Shown: piece after piece, positions 15,274-22,567 of the stretch
Numbering within the stretch: the stretch's first letter is position 1
Layout: every line of letters starts with the position of its first letter
DNA from: a virus
Length of the DNA stretch: 35,415 nt
Virus record (IMG/VR): IMGVR_UViG_3300047168_000046
Span: 1 to 35,415 of that record
Strand: one strand, 5' to 3'
Made by a program: the position numbers and the translations under genes
Notes under the pieces: model-generated
Told to the model about the DNA's origin: nothing
The model's input: the letters and a program-made list of their open reading frames with translations, nothing else
The model's database searches: none

Positions 15274-15978
15274 TCAATAAGTGACGATCTTGCCGCGGAA
15301 GTTGCAGGCGTTCGCGTTGGTCAAGTACATGCTCGTGACGGCGCCCAGGAACGGACACACCATGCCCTGCGCTGAGTCCCAACTCAGATCGATGTTTGCC
15401 GAGAGCTGGATCACGTCTTGAGGCGTGCCCGAGGCATTGGCGATCGCGATCGTCGGCGTGCCTCCGGTGAGACCGCCGATGTTCGACGTCATGAGTGGAA
15501 CGGTCGCATTGACGAGCGAGCCGGAGAACGTGCAGGTGATCGCGGTACCTGGCAGCGGACCGCCCGTGCATGTGACATTGGTGCCCCCGATCGTTGACAG
15601 CGCTCGAAGCGCGGCCTGTACCGTGGCGGCAGACGCGTTGTAGGCGATGGGCGTCGTGATTTGACCCTGATAGCCGAGAGCGAATGTGCCGCCTGTGGGT
15701 GTACCGCCGATCGTGATCGTTTGGACGCCGATCGCGCCATTGCCGTTGGTTTGAATCGTGATCGGCTGCGTCGACACAAAGAAGAAACCGACCAGGTCGC
15801 CGGAGGCGTTGCCGGGGGCATTCCAGCTATTGCTCTGAAGCACTAGCGAGCCGCCCGCGGCCAGGTTTTCGTTGATCGTCTGGACCACGCTGCCGACCAA
15901 GATGTGGCTGGCCGACAGCGGAGAGCCGGTCGAATCGAGGACCGAATCGTTGACGGTATAAGTGATGAGGCCAGCCAT
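15274..15978 (-). CDS. Beta-domain structural protein (234 aa)
   Basis: ATG at 15978 overlaps the head-closure stop (ATGA). The middle (about 85-185) is a domain reading QTITIGGTPTGGTFALGYQG, then IAYNASAATVQAALRAL and later GSLVNATVPLM. This is very like the repeat domain FTLTFNGQTTxxIxYNAxAAxVQAALxAL of giant secreted planctomycete proteins. Its position in the neck cluster suggests a decoration or neck protein. The domain similarity, from memory of that family, supports a planctomycete host. Confidence 0.68.
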   Translation of the reverse strand: MAGLITYTVNDSVLDSTGSPLSASHILVGSVVQTINENLAAGGSLVLQSNSWNAPGNASGDLVGFFFVSTQPITIQTNGNGAIGVQTITIGGTPTGGTFALGYQGQITTPIAYNASAATVQAALRALSTIGGTNVTCTGGPLPGTAITCTFSGSLVNATVPLMTSNIGGLTGGTPTIAIANASGTPQDVIQLSANIDLSWDSAQGMVCPFLGAVTSMYLTNANACNFRGKIVTY

Positions 15979-16334
15979 CAGATCGACGTTCCTTGCTGGA
16001 TTTCGTACGCGACCATCTCATAACTGCGATTGCGTTCTTCGATGTTCTTGACGTCGAAGAGGCCGAACGTCCGGCCGTTGAAAATGATCCTGCTCAGCGG
16101 GGTGATCGGGATTGAGCTGCCCTGCCAGCGGATCCGGATCGAAATCGTGGCCTGCGCTTTCACTTGCTTGGCGGCGACCAGCTCGTGACCTTGGAGCGGT
16201 TTTACGAAAGCCCAGAAGGTACCGATCGTCGTGTAAGTGCCAGTGGGCTGCGCAAACGTGTCGGACGTTTCGGGCGTCATCGGGTTTTGGATCGTTACCC
16301 GCTGACGATGTTCGCCGATCCGGATGGGTCTCAT
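15978..16334 (-). CDS. Head closure / head-tail adaptor protein
   Basis: 118 residues with the phage head-tail adaptor (SPP1 gp16-like) pattern. RIGEHRQRVTIQNP is near the start, followed by WAFVKPLQGHELVAAKQV, a beta core with ISIRIRW, and LSRIIFNGRTFGL-DVKNIEERNRSYEM near the end. Length is normal for the family. It is coupled to the connector gene by ATGA. It should close the head after packaging and receive the tail. Confidence 0.87.
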   Translation of the reverse strand: MRPIRIGEHRQRVTIQNPMTPETSDTFAQPTGTYTTIGTFWAFVKPLQGHELVAAKQVKAQATISIRIRWQGSSIPITPLSRIIFNGRTFGLFDVKNIEERNRSYEMVAYEIQQGTSI

Positions 16335-17251
16335 GCGTAGATGCCCGGATCATCGATTGATAAAAGCGTGTCGAAGGTTTCAGGGACCGTCGCATAGCCG
16401 CCGACGTCAACCCATTGACGGTTTTCGTACCAGGTCGACACGGCATACTTGATGGCGGTTTGCACGTTCGTCGGGACGTTTACCTCGAGCGGACCATACC
16501 CGCAGGTGAAGGTGATCTGAACGCTGTCGATCGTCGGCCGACTGATGGGCCAGACCGTGCTGTATTGCGGCTGGATCCGGGCCGGCGTGCCGAGGCTCAC
16601 GTTGTAAGCGGACGGAGAAACCGTTGTGAACGTGTTCTGGAAGTTGTAGTAGCCTATCTCGACGATCTGCTGAAGCGGGGGGAGCGGGATGTCGATCACG
16701 CCCGTGCTGTTTGGCACGAGACCGGGGTAAAATCCCAGTCCACTAGGAAGACCTCCAAGCGATGGCCATATCTCGCGGATCGCCCGGTTGTAATAACCTC
16801 CCGCCGATGGAAACGAATCGAGGTAGAGCGTCCACGTCTGAGTGATAAGCGCCTGGCGGAGTCGCGTCTCGGCCAGCCGGCGAGCAGACGTGATAAGACT
16901 CGCAATAAACGCTGTCTCGGCTGCATAGGCTGGGTCCGTCGAGGGGATCTCGAAACGACAGTGCTGCAACGCCTCGGCCAACGAGACTGGCTCGACCCCG
17001 AATGTAAGCGTTTGGGATCCACTGACCGTGGCTGCCTGTGATAGAACGATGTCGGTAGGGTCGGTGACCGACTGGACGACAGTGCCCGTCGAGATGCCGG
17101 TGCCGGAGACCGGTTGGCCGACGAAAGGCACGTAGACCATCGACCCAAAGGGGGCGGCGCCTACCACGGCCAAACCGGAGACCGTCGTCTGGTTGGCGCT
17201 CAGAATGCCCGTCATGTTGAAGACGGGAGGGGTTATTAATTGGAGTCTCAA
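16331..17251 (-). CDS. Head-tail connector (HK97 gp6-like) with an inserted domain
   Basis: 306 residues from a TTG at 17251. The family hallmark MRLQLITPPVF opens the protein and is normally followed at once by EPVSLAEAxxHLR. Here about 75 residues of beta-type sequence (TVSGLAVVGAAPFGSMVYVP through GSQTLTFG) sit in between, then EPVSLAEALQHCRF resumes. The helical region (IASLITSARRLAETRLRQAL, then TQTWTLYLDSFP) and closing YAVSTWYENRQ match gp6. The protein docks on the portal. The insertion has the look of a tail-decoration beta domain. Confidence 0.82.
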   Translation of the reverse strand: MRLQLITPPVFNMTGILSANQTTVSGLAVVGAAPFGSMVYVPFVGQPVSGTGISTGTVVQSVTDPTDIVLSQAATVSGSQTLTFGVEPVSLAEALQHCRFEIPSTDPAYAAETAFIASLITSARRLAETRLRQALITQTWTLYLDSFPSAGGYYNRAIREIWPSLGGLPSGLGFYPGLVPNSTGVIDIPLPPLQQIVEIGYYNFQNTFTTVSPSAYNVSLGTPARIQPQYSTVWPISRPTIDSVQITFTCGYGPLEVNVPTNVQTAIKYAVSTWYENRQWVDVGGYATVPETFDTLLSIDDPGIYA

Positions 17252-17253
17252 GG

Positions 17254-17601
17254 ATGTCCCACGAAGCTATTTTGACGCGAAAACCGATGTGCGCGTCGTG
17301 CCATTACTGGGAGAAATTTCCGGTGTTGCTTGAGGGCCGCTGCCGCCAAGACTCGCCCAAAGCCACGCCGAGATCGATCGAGCATTTGGGGAATATCGAT
17401 CGCGAGGCTATGTGGCCGATCACACAAATCAGCGACTGGTGTGGCAAACACCAAGAGTTCACTAGGTACGCTGAGGCCAGAGAAAGCGATGCGACCGAAC
17501 GAAAGGAAGCGTTCTACGCGGCAATGAAAGCAATCAGCGGCGCTGAGCGTCGGCCTTCGGAGCCATGGCCCGCTGGGCCGGGGCCGGAGGGAGCTGAGTG
17601 A
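17254..17601 (+). CDS. Small cysteine-containing protein on the opposite strand (moron)
   Basis: 115 residues with four conserved-type cysteines: C-A-S-C at 13-16, C in EGRCRQ near 30, and the block ISDWCGKHQEF near 63. This resembles small phage proteins of the form C-x2-C-x-W ... GxCR ... DWCGEF. It is transcribed against the whole late operon. Its ATG is only two bases from the divergently read connector start, and its 3' end overlaps the next minus-strand gene by 68 bp. Such lone reversed genes are typical morons. The function is unknown. Confidence 0.72.
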   Translation: MSHEAILTRKPMCASCHYWEKFPVLLEGRCRQDSPKATPRSIEHLGNIDREAMWPITQISDWCGKHQEFTRYAEARESDATERKEAFYAAMKAISGAERRPSEPWPAGPGPEGAE

Positions 17602-17776
17602 CCGCTTCGACGGTACCCTCTTTGATCAGTCGCTCGGCTACCTTGCGATCGAGCTCGATCGGACCGTCGGCCGGGGTGTAGGTTCGGTTCCCGATCAGGA
17701 CGCCGGGAATGTACCGACGATTTCCGTCGGCGGGTTTCAGGTCCTTGCGGACTCGCACGTGCATTTTCTGATCCAC
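17534..17776 (-). CDS. Small hypothetical head-region protein (80 aa)
   Basis: I choose GTG 17776, seven bases after an AGGAG, over a longer form starting at 17878 that would run into the palindromic repeat. The product begins MDQKMHVRVRKD, is basic, and contains a compact beta segment (RYIPGVLIGNRTYTP) followed by a short helix (ELDRKVAERLIKEGTVEAV). Small proteins of this kind often follow the capsid gene. The exact role is unknown. Confidence 0.65.
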   Translation of the reverse strand: MDQKMHVRVRKDLKPADGNRRYIPGVLIGNRTYTPADGPIELDRKVAERLIKEGTVEAVTQLPPAPAQRAMAPKADAQRR

Positions 17777-17830
17777 TGCTTTGCTCCTGGGTTGGCCTGC
17801 TCGCGGTGAACTCGATCCGCGCCGACAGGA

Positions 17831-17864
17831 TGAGGATGTCTGGCTGGAAAGTCCGACCTCCGAA
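17831..17864 (-). repeat. Palindromic intergenic repeat, diverged copy 3
   Basis: Matches copies 1 and 2 at 25 of 30 positions (17831-17860) and keeps the GGAA loop. One stem pair is lost and one becomes G-T. Lies between the capsid gene and the next gene. Confidence 0.75.
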
Positions 17865-17899
17865 ATGCGGGCGGCCAAACTGGCCGCCCGCTCTGACTA

Positions 17900-19306
17900 T
17901 CACTGCGACTGATCGGTGAGGACGTCCACCATCACGCTGAACGCTTCGTTGTGCCTGACCTGAATATCCATGTCGAGCAATGCAACGATGCGGACGGTAC
18001 CCGTGTTGCTGCCGGTATAGGGATCGACCAGGATGTCGATGCCCGACCAGTAGGCCATGATGAGCTGATTCCAGATCCCGTAAATCAGCGGACTAAGGCC
18101 CGTACCACTGCCCTTCGTGAAGTTGTTGGGCAACTGCATGGTGGTCAACAGCGGCTTACGGTACAGCCGGCCGTCGTCGTCAAGCAGGTAAACGGGATAC
18201 GTGGTGCCGACCTTCAAGGTCGTGGCCAAGGTCCCCTCAATGTCCGCGTTGCCGATGTACGCGCCTGGACCCAGGTCCGCCGCGTTGCCGCGGGCGACGA
18301 TCGTCTGGAGCTCAACCACCGCGGGCCAGGTCGGAGCGCCGCCGTTGGTGCCGTTGCTCACGGTGCGGGTCGACGTGATGCCCGTGTTCTGGAGAATTCC
18401 CAACGGCACGAACGAGTTGCCCGGACCGTTGAGCCCAGCCAGATCTGCGCCACGACCGAGGATTGCGGTGAGATCCTCTTTGGCGAACGCCTCGCCGGAA
18501 TCGAGCATCGTCAATTCGAAGAAACGACGGCTGAGGTCGGTATAGGCCCCGATCGTGTGCGGCGTGAAGAGCACCTGGTCGAGGGTCTGGTTCGTTCCGG
18601 TGGGCGCGGCAGACTCGGCGACCCAGTAGGCCGTCGCGGCTGCGTTCTGGCGCGGGATCGCGAACTTACCCTTGAGGTCGAGAACCTCGCGGGCGCCGGC
18701 CGCCATCAGGACCATGCGGTTACGCAGGAGCTCGATCCAGTCAGCTTCTAGAATCGTGGGGATGGAGCCCGCGCCAGCGTTGGAGTCCAAGGCTCGCTTG
18801 AGCTTCTCCCTGCTTTCCCAGGTGTGCGTCCGAGTGTAGTAGGGAATTTTGAAGCCACCCCAGTTGGACGGGATTCCCGTGCGTGCGCTGATCTCTTCGC
18901 TGACTTCTTTCTCGAGGCCAGTGAGACCCTGGCCGCCGGGGAGAAAGCCCTGCGCGGCACGCATCATGCGGAACTGATGCCGACCGTTGCGCGTGTTGGT
19001 GGGATCTTCGTGCGGCAGCGGATTGGAGAGCCGGCCGCTCGGGCTGAACGGCTCTTTACCACTGCGCTCGTCGTCGCCGATGCGATCGAGCGCGTTCAAG
19101 CGATTGATCTGGGCAATGCGTTTGTCGAGCTCGAAGATCTCGCCCCCCTGGTCTTTGGCGGTGCCACAAAGACGAAGGTGCTCGACCTCTTCGTCCTTCG
19201 TCATGGCGCGTTTTTCGGTCTCGCACCGCTCGAACATTTCGCGAGCCCGATCATGCAGTTTCTGGCGTTGCTGCATCAGCTCGCTGAGCTTTTCCGTGAG
19301 TGCCAC
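17900..19306 (-). CDS. Major capsid protein, HK97 fold
   Basis: 468 residues from a GTG behind GGGAGATC. The first 100 residues form a charged coiled coil (KLSELMQQRQKLHDRAREMF through EIFELDKRIAQINRL), the built-in scaffolding delta domain removed by the protease encoded next door. The rest matches HK97 gp5-like capsids: YTRTHTWESREKLKRAL, then TILEADWIELLRNRMVLMAA, PRQNAAATAYWVAES and the loop near DLAGLNGPG-NSFVPLGIL. Length and order (protease just before) are as expected. Confidence 0.93.
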   Translation of the reverse strand: MALTEKLSELMQQRQKLHDRAREMFERCETEKRAMTKDEEVEHLRLCGTAKDQGGEIFELDKRIAQINRLNALDRIGDDERSGKEPFSPSGRLSNPLPHEDPTNTRNGRHQFRMMRAAQGFLPGGQGLTGLEKEVSEEISARTGIPSNWGGFKIPYYTRTHTWESREKLKRALDSNAGAGSIPTILEADWIELLRNRMVLMAAGAREVLDLKGKFAIPRQNAAATAYWVAESAAPTGTNQTLDQVLFTPHTIGAYTDLSRRFFELTMLDSGEAFAKEDLTAILGRGADLAGLNGPGNSFVPLGILQNTGITSTRTVSNGTNGGAPTWPAVVELQTIVARGNAADLGPGAYIGNADIEGTLATTLKVGTTYPVYLLDDDGRLYRKPLLTTMQLPNNFTKGSGTGLSPLIYGIWNQLIMAYWSGIDILVDPYTGSNTGTVRIVALLDMDIQVRHNEAFSVMVDVLTDQSQ

Positions 19307-19316
19307 GGTGATCTCC

Positions 19317-20027
19317 CTAGAATAATGGAGCCTCGGCTAGCCGCAGGCGAGCTCTGGCCAGTGACAGTGATCGGAGGACTTGTTCCGCCTTCAGTGCGTC
19401 TCTGGCCTCGAGCGCTTTTTGGAAGTCCCGCATGTCGACCTCGGTGTCGAGGTAGGCGGGGTTTGTCACAGGAGCCACGTCGTAGAGACGACTGACCCGG
19501 GTGATCGTGCGGAGCGGTGAGTCGCCGTCGAAATCCCAGTCGGCGCCGTCGACCGCAATCCGGAATTGGAACGATGAACCACGCATGTCGCCGCGGCCGA
19601 CCAGCTCGGCCGTGTCGCGGCCCGTCGTTGTGTCGGGCAGCTCGCACTCGTACATAAGGCCGACCTTGTCGAGGCTCAACGTGAGAGTGCCTGAGACTGT
19701 GCGGCCCAAGAGGTTGTCGTCTTCGTGATTGCGGAGGCAACACGTGTCGTCTCCCATCACGTCGTCGAAGCAACCGATCGCTAGTTTCTCGTAAAATCCG
19801 CCCAGATCCTGAGAGAGCTTGTCGAACTTGGCGGCATAGCCGACCATCAGGCCCGGACCTTTTCCGCTCTTCGACGCGCGGAGCTCGAGCTTCGAGTCAA
19901 GGATTCGACGCTCGGGCCGGATGCCATCGCCCACGGCGGCGGAAACGCGGGCTGGGAAAGCGCGGAACTCCCTGACGGTGCGATCTTCTCCCCGGTTCTT
20001 GCGTACGAGATAGCTATGGATATTCAT
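19317..20027 (-). CDS. Prohead maturation protease (HK97, S78 family)
   Basis: 236 residues. Catalytic histidine in CLRNHEDDNLLGRT and serine in GRGDMRGSSFQFRI, with the family's closing LYDVAPVTNPAYLDT. It cuts the capsid delta domain during head maturation. ATG at 20027 lies behind a GAGG. The N-terminal 60 residues are basic and probably autoprocessed. It lies between portal and capsid, the standard order. Confidence 0.92.
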   Translation of the reverse strand: MNIHSYLVRKNRGEDRTVREFRAFPARVSAAVGDGIRPERRILDSKLELRASKSGKGPGLMVGYAAKFDKLSQDLGGFYEKLAIGCFDDVMGDDTCCLRNHEDDNLLGRTVSGTLTLSLDKVGLMYECELPDTTTGRDTAELVGRGDMRGSSFQFRIAVDGADWDFDGDSPLRTITRVSRLYDVAPVTNPAYLDTEVDMRDFQKALEARDALKAEQVLRSLSLARARLRLAEAPLF

Positions 20028-20039
20028 GGGAGCAAAACC

Positions 20040-20507
20040 TCAAAGCTGCGACTGGATCCAGGGAGCGAGGCCGACGTTTTCGATCTGCACGGCGAAGGCC
20101 TCGAGCTCGAAGATCGCGCGTTCAATGCACCGCTCCATTTCGGCGACTTCACTGGCCGTTGTGATGTCGCCGGCGGTGTGGATTGCGTTCCACGCGGCGC
20201 GATAACCGTCGAGGAGTGAAACGAAAAAACGCGTGGAGTCGGCGACGACTTCTCCGACGTCGCCGGCCGGGTCGATCGTGGCCGGCGTCATGCTGATCCG
20301 GATCGTGCCACCGAGCCGGATGATTCGTTTCTCGAGATACGCACGGCGCCTGTGCGACGCGCGAAGTTGCCATCGGAAAAACTTCCTCAGACGCTTGACC
20401 TTGTGGAACGCGAAAACGTATTCCCACCCATGCGCAGCCTCATGAAGCGTTACTTCCGAGGGGATGAGAGCGTTGAGCGCGTCGAGCACGCCGGGGAAGG
20501 CTGTCAT
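20040..20507 (-). CDS. Ferritin-like four-helix protein (putative)
   Basis: 155 residues, coupled to the portal by ATGA. The pattern is helix A (VLDALNALIPSEVTLHEAAH), helix B (RASHRRRAYLEKRIIRLGGT), a linker, helix C (SLLDGYRAAWNAIHTAGD) and helix D (AEMERCIERAIFELEAFAV). The LNxL-ExT start and RIIRLGGT after helix B read like bacterioferritin/Dps-type proteins. Diiron ligands are only partly conserved, so iron binding is uncertain. The HEAAH string could instead suggest an HExxH protease, but no protease context follows. The location between portal and protease genes is unusual. I treat the fold as likely and the function as open. Confidence 0.45.
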   Translation of the reverse strand: MTAFPGVLDALNALIPSEVTLHEAAHGWEYVFAFHKVKRLRKFFRWQLRASHRRRAYLEKRIIRLGGTIRISMTPATIDPAGDVGEVVADSTRFFVSLLDGYRAAWNAIHTAGDITTASEVAEMERCIERAIFELEAFAVQIENVGLAPWIQSQL

Positions 20508-21871
20508 TGAGCGTGTCCGTTCACGTGAATGAAACCGTTGAGCCGGTGATCGAGACCGGGGAACGCGCCCTTTTGCTCGGGCGCGGGTTGTTTCGGAGGC
20601 GGTGATGGCGCGTTGCCGACCTGGTCGAGAGGGATGTATTGAGACTGCACGAGGTACTTGTCACCGCCGAGCTTGGGACCGAGGGGATTGAAGCCCTGGT
20701 CGCGCCTGATGTCGTCTGCGCTCCACGCACCGACGTTGCGGAGCGTCTGAATCCGGAGCATCTGCGCCTGGATATTTCCGCGCAAGAGCGCGGACATATC
20801 GGTGATGATCTGGTGAGTCTTGCGCTGATCTCTCGTCAGGAGTTTGGTGTTGAGCTCGAACTCTCTCATTACCACCCAGCCCATGATGGTCATGGCCACG
20901 TAGTCGATGTTGGCCTCTTCGACGCTCGCGAGGTGCGACTCGCTGTAGTCTCCGATCTTGTGAGGCGGGACGGAGAAGATCCGCGCGATGTCCTTGACCT
21001 GAAATTCCCGCGTGGCGACGAACTGGGAATCTTCGGGGCTGATCTGGTTTTGGACCCAGTCCATGCCCTCTTCCAGAATCCCAATCTGGTGGGCGGATTG
21101 ACTTCCCTGGTGGATTTGATTGAAGGTTTTGCGGAGGTTGTTTACCGCGGCCTCGCTCAGCTTCTTCGGCGTCTTTAGCCAGCCGTGGGCCACCGCCCCG
21201 TTGCCGAAAAAGGCCGCGCCGAATTGCTCGGCACCCATGGCCAGGCCGATCGACTGCCGCATGAGAGTGAGCGGGCTGTAGCCGATAATTCCGTCAAATC
21301 CGAGACCCGCGAAGTGAACCACGTCTTCCGGCGCGAGTCGCTTCTTGTTATCCAGCTCGTAATAAAGCCGTCCTACCGTTCCGCCGTCGTCGACCGTCGT
21401 CCGCTTGGGGACCGTCTTGACCGGATGAAGCATCTCGATCGTCTGGACAAAACCGCGCTTGCGGACGATCTCCGAATACTGATTTCCCCGGCCGAGGACG
21501 TGGCCCATGCCATCCCTCGACCATCGGTACGCGTTCATATCGTCGTTGGGCTGGAAGGCCAACAAGTCGTTGATCGCGCCCAGCTCGCCGATAGTCTCAA
21601 TCTCACGGCCGCCATCGGGGTAGACCCGAAAGACGTTGGTCGGCATTGCGGCGACGTCGCGAGCAATCACGTTGATGGCGCTAAAGACAGCGGCCAATCC
21701 GAGCGCTGTCTCCGGCGTCACGAACGTGCCCGACAACACCGGAGCGGCCGGGACGTAGCCGCCCGATCCCGAGTAGCCAAGCGCGCGGGACTGGCTTTGC
21801 GGGCCAGGAATTCCGGGGAATCCCTGGCGCCGCGTGGTCCAGTCTCGGATTGTCGAGATCGGGTTGATCAA
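20504..21871 (-). CDS. Portal protein, HK97-like
   Basis: 455 residues. Matches HK97-type portals: ALGLAAVFSAINVIARDVAA near 60, NAYRWSRDGMGHVLGRGNQYSE in the crown/stem region, YSPLTLMRQSIGLAMGAEQF, and RIFSVPPHKIGDY followed by a helical C-terminus. The protein ends in a Pro-rich tail. The most likely start is TTG 21871. It forms the dodecameric DNA gate at the capsid vertex. Confidence 0.92.
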   Translation of the reverse strand: MINPISTIRDWTTRRQGFPGIPGPQSQSRALGYSGSGGYVPAAPVLSGTFVTPETALGLAAVFSAINVIARDVAAMPTNVFRVYPDGGREIETIGELGAINDLLAFQPNDDMNAYRWSRDGMGHVLGRGNQYSEIVRKRGFVQTIEMLHPVKTVPKRTTVDDGGTVGRLYYELDNKKRLAPEDVVHFAGLGFDGIIGYSPLTLMRQSIGLAMGAEQFGAAFFGNGAVAHGWLKTPKKLSEAAVNNLRKTFNQIHQGSQSAHQIGILEEGMDWVQNQISPEDSQFVATREFQVKDIARIFSVPPHKIGDYSESHLASVEEANIDYVAMTIMGWVVMREFELNTKLLTRDQRKTHQIITDMSALLRGNIQAQMLRIQTLRNVGAWSADDIRRDQGFNPLGPKLGGDKYLVQSQYIPLDQVGNAPSPPPKQPAPEQKGAFPGLDHRLNGFIHVNGHAQ

Positions 21872-21929
21872 AGGTGCATAAGCGAAGAAGTGAGCGCGGA
21901 TCTGAGACGGAATCGCCTGCTACGACCGA

Positions 21930-22550
21930 TCAAGCGCCGCCGTAGGCAAAAGCGAGCGTACCGCCGGACGTGGGGGTGACTGTGATCGTCTTGGCCGAGC
22001 TGCTGACGGTGCCACCGGTGGGCCAGTACAGCGCGACGACTCCACCGGCCGGCACGCTGAGCGTGGGCGAAGTGCCGGTAAACGCCGGGAAGGGAGCAGG
22101 GTTACTGGCGCCAGGAGCGATGGTGACTGCCTGGGTGCCGACGTTATTGAAGATCGCACAATTGATGGTGGCGAGAGTCGTATCGCCAGCCTGAGACGTT
22201 ACGCCGGTGAAACCACCAAGGTTCGTGAGGTCGATCGTGACGGCCGTGCTACCACTGAGCACGATCAAGGCACAACCATTCTTTGCGAAGTTGCCAACGT
22301 ACTTACCGAAAGTCGGGTACGTCGCTCCGACGGTTGGCGTCGCCAGGAGCGAGAGATCGAAGGTAACGCGATCAAGGGGGATTGCGTTCTCGGCTGTGAT
22401 CGCCAGATTGCTGGGTGTGGCGTTGACGGCCTCGAGAGCTTGCACCGGGTTGTATGCCGCCACGAACGGAGTCGAGGTGACGGCCGTGCCGAACAGAAGA
22501 CCGTTGCCGGCGCTAACGATCTCCACAAAATTGACGCCTGTCGTTGCCAT
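21930..22550 (-). CDS. Ser/Thr/Gly-rich beta protein between TerL and portal (206 aa)
   Basis: ATG at 22550. No charged clusters; mostly beta-prone Thr, Val, Ala and Gly with two similar halves (PTSGGTLAF ending). It looks like a capsid decoration or fibre protein. Such a gene between large terminase and portal is not common. No family is recognised. Confidence 0.6.
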   Translation of the reverse strand: MATTGVNFVEIVSAGNGLLFGTAVTSTPFVAAYNPVQALEAVNATPSNLAITAENAIPLDRVTFDLSLLATPTVGATYPTFGKYVGNFAKNGCALIVLSGSTAVTIDLTNLGGFTGVTSQAGDTTLATINCAIFNNVGTQAVTIAPGASNPAPFPAFTGTSPTLSVPAGGVVALYWPTGGTVSSSAKTITVTPTSGGTLAFAYGGA

Positions 22551-22567
22551 TCAGAGGCCCTTTCGAT

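Noticed and set aside
17777-17878. Longer start (17878) for the small gene after the capsid
   Set aside because: The extension translates the palindromic repeat and lacks the AGGAG that precedes the GTG at 17776.
20430-20470. HExxH metalloprotease motif (HEAAH)
   Set aside because: The third ligand and protease context are not apparent; a ferritin-like helix pattern explains the whole chain better.
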